Positions 59,279 to 64,000 of a DNA stretch of 64,000 nucleotides are shown in pieces. A model generated the notes under the pieces. That model searched no databases. It saw only the letters and a program-made list of their open reading frames with translations, and was not told where the DNA came from. Each line of letters begins with the position of its first letter. Within the stretch, counting starts at the first letter, position 1. This stretch comes from UBA2396 sp038042175 (GTDB taxonomy: Bacteria; Planctomycetota; Phycisphaerae; Phycisphaerales; UBA1924): positions 186,001 through 250,000 of the forward strand of contig CAYHQQ010000001.1 in NCBI GenBank assembly GCA_964358855.1, written 5' to 3'. The position numbers and the translations under genes are program-made.

Positions 59279-59821
59279 TCACGAGACGGACGCACCATGA
59301 GAGAGTGCCGGGGTCTTGGGCACCCTCAGCGCCGGCGGGCACGCGATCCCTCCGGCAGGAATCGGGACGGGATTCGCCGGGAGTGCTTTGACCGCCGGGT
59401 TCAGCCATTCGCAGACGGAGCGAAACGGCTGCTGGGCGCGGAGACGAGCGTCCTGGTGGCGTCCGGTTGCCAAAGCAACGCCGCCGACCAGGAACGCAAC
59501 GGCCGCGGCGGCGCGACCAACGGCCCAGGCGGCCCCCCGGCGCCAGCGTGCCACACCGACGGGGCAGTCTTTGGTGAGGACGGTGCCGTCGGCGCGTCGA
59601 AAGAGCAGCCCACAGACGCGTCCCTTGGGAATGTGCTCCCGCAGAAAGGCCTCTGCCTCGAGGGCGGTCATCTCGGCGAAGTTGTACACGTTGAGATTGC
59701 AGGCCGAACAGTGACGCACACGCTCATTCCCTGGCATGTCGTCCCATCGCCGGTCGCAGGGCGAGGCGATCTGGGCGCTGGCAAGCAGTGGAAGATGAAC
59801 GGTCGTCGTGGCGGCGGGCAT
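59279..59821 (-). CDS. Cys-motif membrane protein, paralogue B
   Basis: 180 residues from the ATG at 59821. Tandem duplicate of paralogue A, with SPCDRRWDDMPGNERVRH, CSACNLNVYNFAEMTALEAE, GRVCGLLFRRADGTVLTKDC and a helix (AAAAVAFLVGGVALATG). Both end in a Pro/Ala-rich periplasmic part containing V-C-E-W-x-N-P. The pair plus the ribbon membrane protein (58130-58711) form one operon, suggesting a joint membrane complex. Confidence 0.75.
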   Translation of the reverse strand: MPAATTTVHLPLLASAQIASPCDRRWDDMPGNERVRHCSACNLNVYNFAEMTALEAEAFLREHIPKGRVCGLLFRRADGTVLTKDCPVGVARWRRGAAWAVGRAAAAVAFLVGGVALATGRHQDARLRAQQPFRSVCEWLNPAVKALPANPVPIPAGGIACPPALRVPKTPALSHGASVS

Positions 59822-60304
59822 CGCGGGCTCCAGAGTGGGTTGCGCATGGAGCGTGCGCCAGTCCACATCGGTTCAGAGCCGTCCAATCCGGCTTGACCGC
59901 TCAATGGTCCGCAAAGCCGGCTCAATTCGCATTTTATCTGGTGTCTGATAGGTCGCCAATCCGATCAAGGGCGGACTCACTTCGGGTCGATGACAAGCAA
60001 TCTCGCTCGCGAGTCTCACCCCTGAATCTGCGGGCTTGGGATCGGCGTGGGATGAATCGCTGAAAGCCCTGTTTTTGAGGCACTTTCAGAGTCATAGGGA
60101 TCGAGCAGACGCCCCGGATTGCTGCTACAATAAGGGTCCCTTGGATCGGCCTCGACCAGGCCGGGCGACCGGCGGTCGGACCGGACTCTGGCGACCATGG
60201 ACCCGAACCGCGATGGCGGGCGATTGACGGGCTGATCCTTGGGTGCCGGGAATGCTGCCTTTGACGCCATCGGGCGGGGCCTTTGAACGCGAATCTGACC
60301 ATCT
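59822..60304 (+). other. Gene-free region upstream of gyrB
   Basis: No protein gene is convincing on either strand. It contains a hairpin CTGAAAG..CTTTCAG (60060-60089) and the gyrB promoter candidate at 60123-60131; the rest shows nothing I can name. It should also hold the promoter of the divergent Cys-motif operon. Confidence 0.5.
60123..60131 (+). promoter_or_regulatory. Extended -10 promoter candidate of gyrB
   Basis: TGCTACAAT: a TG one base before TACAAT (60126-60131). No good -35 lies 16-18 nt upstream, which fits an extended -10 promoter. Leader of ~170 nt to the gyrB ATG. Confidence 0.5.
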
Positions 60305-63055
<2,751 letters not shown>

Positions 63056-63259
63056 GGACCGCGGGTGAGCCGGACGCAACGGGGCCGATAACGCCCGACC
63101 GGGCGCCGATTGTGCGGGCAGCGCCGGAGCCGCGGGGTGCGTCGTTGGGGTGCGGGTGAGATTTCACAGATCCGCCTTATTGGTCGGGGGCGAAGAATCG
63201 ATACCTCCGATGGACCCTCGGCGGCGCGCCGTCCCGTGGTGTCCGGAGGGCGCAGGCAC

Positions 63260-64000
63260 ATGGCACATCCTTTCTCCAAGGGCCCCACATCGGCCGCGAC
63301 ACGTCCCAACACCGTGGGCCTCACCCAGGAAGGGCTCAATGAGTTCCTGGATTCCGTGGACACGGCGAACTCAAAGGGCAAGACTGTCAAGCGGGTCTTC
63401 GTTCGCTGGCCCTTCCGAAGGATGTCGGTCGATGTAACACTCATGCAACCCGGCGGCAACGCCGCCAAGCTGAAGATGGCCTGTCGGAATATCTCCTGCG
63501 GCGGGATGAGCCTCCTGCACAACTCTTTCGTCCACACCGGAACCCGCGTGACCGTGAAGCTCTCGACACCCTCCGGCGACATCATCGAGTCCGAAGGGAC
63601 CATTGTGCGATGCCAGCATGTTCGCGGGATGGTCCACGAGATCGGCGTGAAGTTCCTGCAGCAGATCGTCGTTCGTGACATCGTGCAGTCCAGCCCGTTC
63701 AACAACACGTTCTCGCTCGAAAGGGTCGATCCCGAGTCGCTCCGCGGCACGATCGTGTACGCGGACGATTCCGCGGCCGAACGCAAGCTCGTCACGCACT
63801 ACCTCCGAGGGACCGCCCTGCGCCTCCGCACCGTTGACAACGGGATCGAGGGCCTCACCATCACGGGCGAGGGATGCGATCTGGTGATCGTGGATCTGGA
63901 CATGCCTGGTATGTCGGGTGCAGAGATGATCCAGGGGATCCGCGAGGCGGGCTATTCGACCCCCGTCATCGTTGTCACGGCCGACACGGCGGCGATCAAC
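63260..64000 (+). CDS. PilZ domain fused to a response-regulator receiver domain, 3' end beyond the window
   Basis: At least 247 codons are open from the ATG at 63260 (GGAGGG 9 nt upstream). The first ~135 residues read as a PilZ-type barrel: RWPFRRMSVDVTL, NISCGGMSLLHNSFVHTGTR and IVRCQHVRGMVHEIGVKFLQ; the RxxxR and D/NxSxxG elements for cyclic-di-GMP binding are partly present (FRRM, NISCGG). A receiver domain follows: TIVYADDSAAERKLVTHYL (acidic pocket), CDLVIVDLDMPGMSGAEM (phosphoacceptor Asp at IVDLD) and PVIVVTAD. The C-terminal output, if any, is cut off. Likely signal-integration protein combining cyclic-di-GMP and phosphorelay. Confidence 0.85.
   Translation, partial: MAHPFSKGPTSAATRPNTVGLTQEGLNEFLDSVDTANSKGKTVKRVFVRWPFRRMSVDVTLMQPGGNAAKLKMACRNISCGGMSLLHNSFVHTGTRVTVKLSTPSGDIIESEGTIVRCQHVRGMVHEIGVKFLQQIVVRDIVQSSPFNNTFSLERVDPESLRGTIVYADDSAAERKLVTHYLRGTALRLRTVDNGIEGLTITGEGCDLVIVDLDMPGMSGAEMIQGIREAGYSTPVIVVTADTAAIN

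Overview
The window looks like a chromosomal segment of a planctomycete, most likely class Phycisphaerae. Supporting signs: high GC; several exported proteins ending in a duplicated DFFDYDxFV / CPxGA / C-terminal Cys module (GC-type dockerin); C..C.YDM...CPECG zinc ribbons on membrane proteins; an EF-Tu whose switch I region departs from the usual bacterial motif; and the futalosine-route menaquinone gene mqnA. This is inference from protein style only, because no rRNA gene is present.

Layout. 1-2.6 kb: 3' end of a secreted Asp-box (BNR) protein, then an AMP nucleosidase-like gene. 2.9-6.7 kb: an information-processing cluster, tRNA-Thr / tuf / rpmG / tRNA-Trp / secE / nusG, behind a strong sigma-70 type promoter; the ribosomal genes rplK-rplA that usually follow nusG are absent. 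6.7-21 kb: cell-envelope and exported proteins (GT4 and TPR glycosyltransferases, TPR-metallopeptidase, lipoprotein, YceI) around trpE. 21-30.7 kb: a sigma factor pair, a GT9 / EEP / sigma-like operon, mqnA, a NeuD-type acyltransferase, a PEGA lipoprotein with lptB, DUF4870 and an aldo/keto reductase. 30.8-37 kb: two ClpP-fold exported paralogues, a CCA-adding enzyme and a VKOR-thioredoxin fusion. 37.3-40.5 kb: two GC-dockerin secreted proteins, one a subtilase. 40.5-42.3 kb: poorly coding, lower-quality region with small unknown genes and palindromic repeats. 42.3-47.6 kb: methyltransferase, leucine-rich-repeat protein, ftsK. 47.9-55.4 kb: three tandem paralogues of a zinc-ribbon membrane protein. 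55.7-60 kb: DUF1028/FG-GAP dockerin protein and a three-gene operon of cysteine-motif and zinc-ribbon proteins. 60.3-64 kb: gyrB and a PilZ-receiver protein cut by the window end.

The most notable feature is at 50.7-53.4 kb. An element of about 2.68 kb with 20-bp perfect terminal inverted repeats, an ISXO2/IS1595-type transposase and four small cargo genes sits inside the middle of the three zinc-ribbon paralogues. It is flanked by direct repeats of CGATATGTC. Removing the element and one direct repeat restores the reading frame exactly and yields a 479-residue protein that aligns with its neighbour across the junction. A second copy of the terminal sequence overlaps the transposase promoter, suggesting autoregulation.

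Other points worth noting: a hairpin-bearing intergenic repeat has a second copy in frame inside ftsK; the secE start lies 4 nt after the tRNA-Trp 3' end; several families show one paralogue that has lost its catalytic residue (ClpP-like serine, second thioredoxin CxxC). All homology statements are from reading motifs, not database searches.
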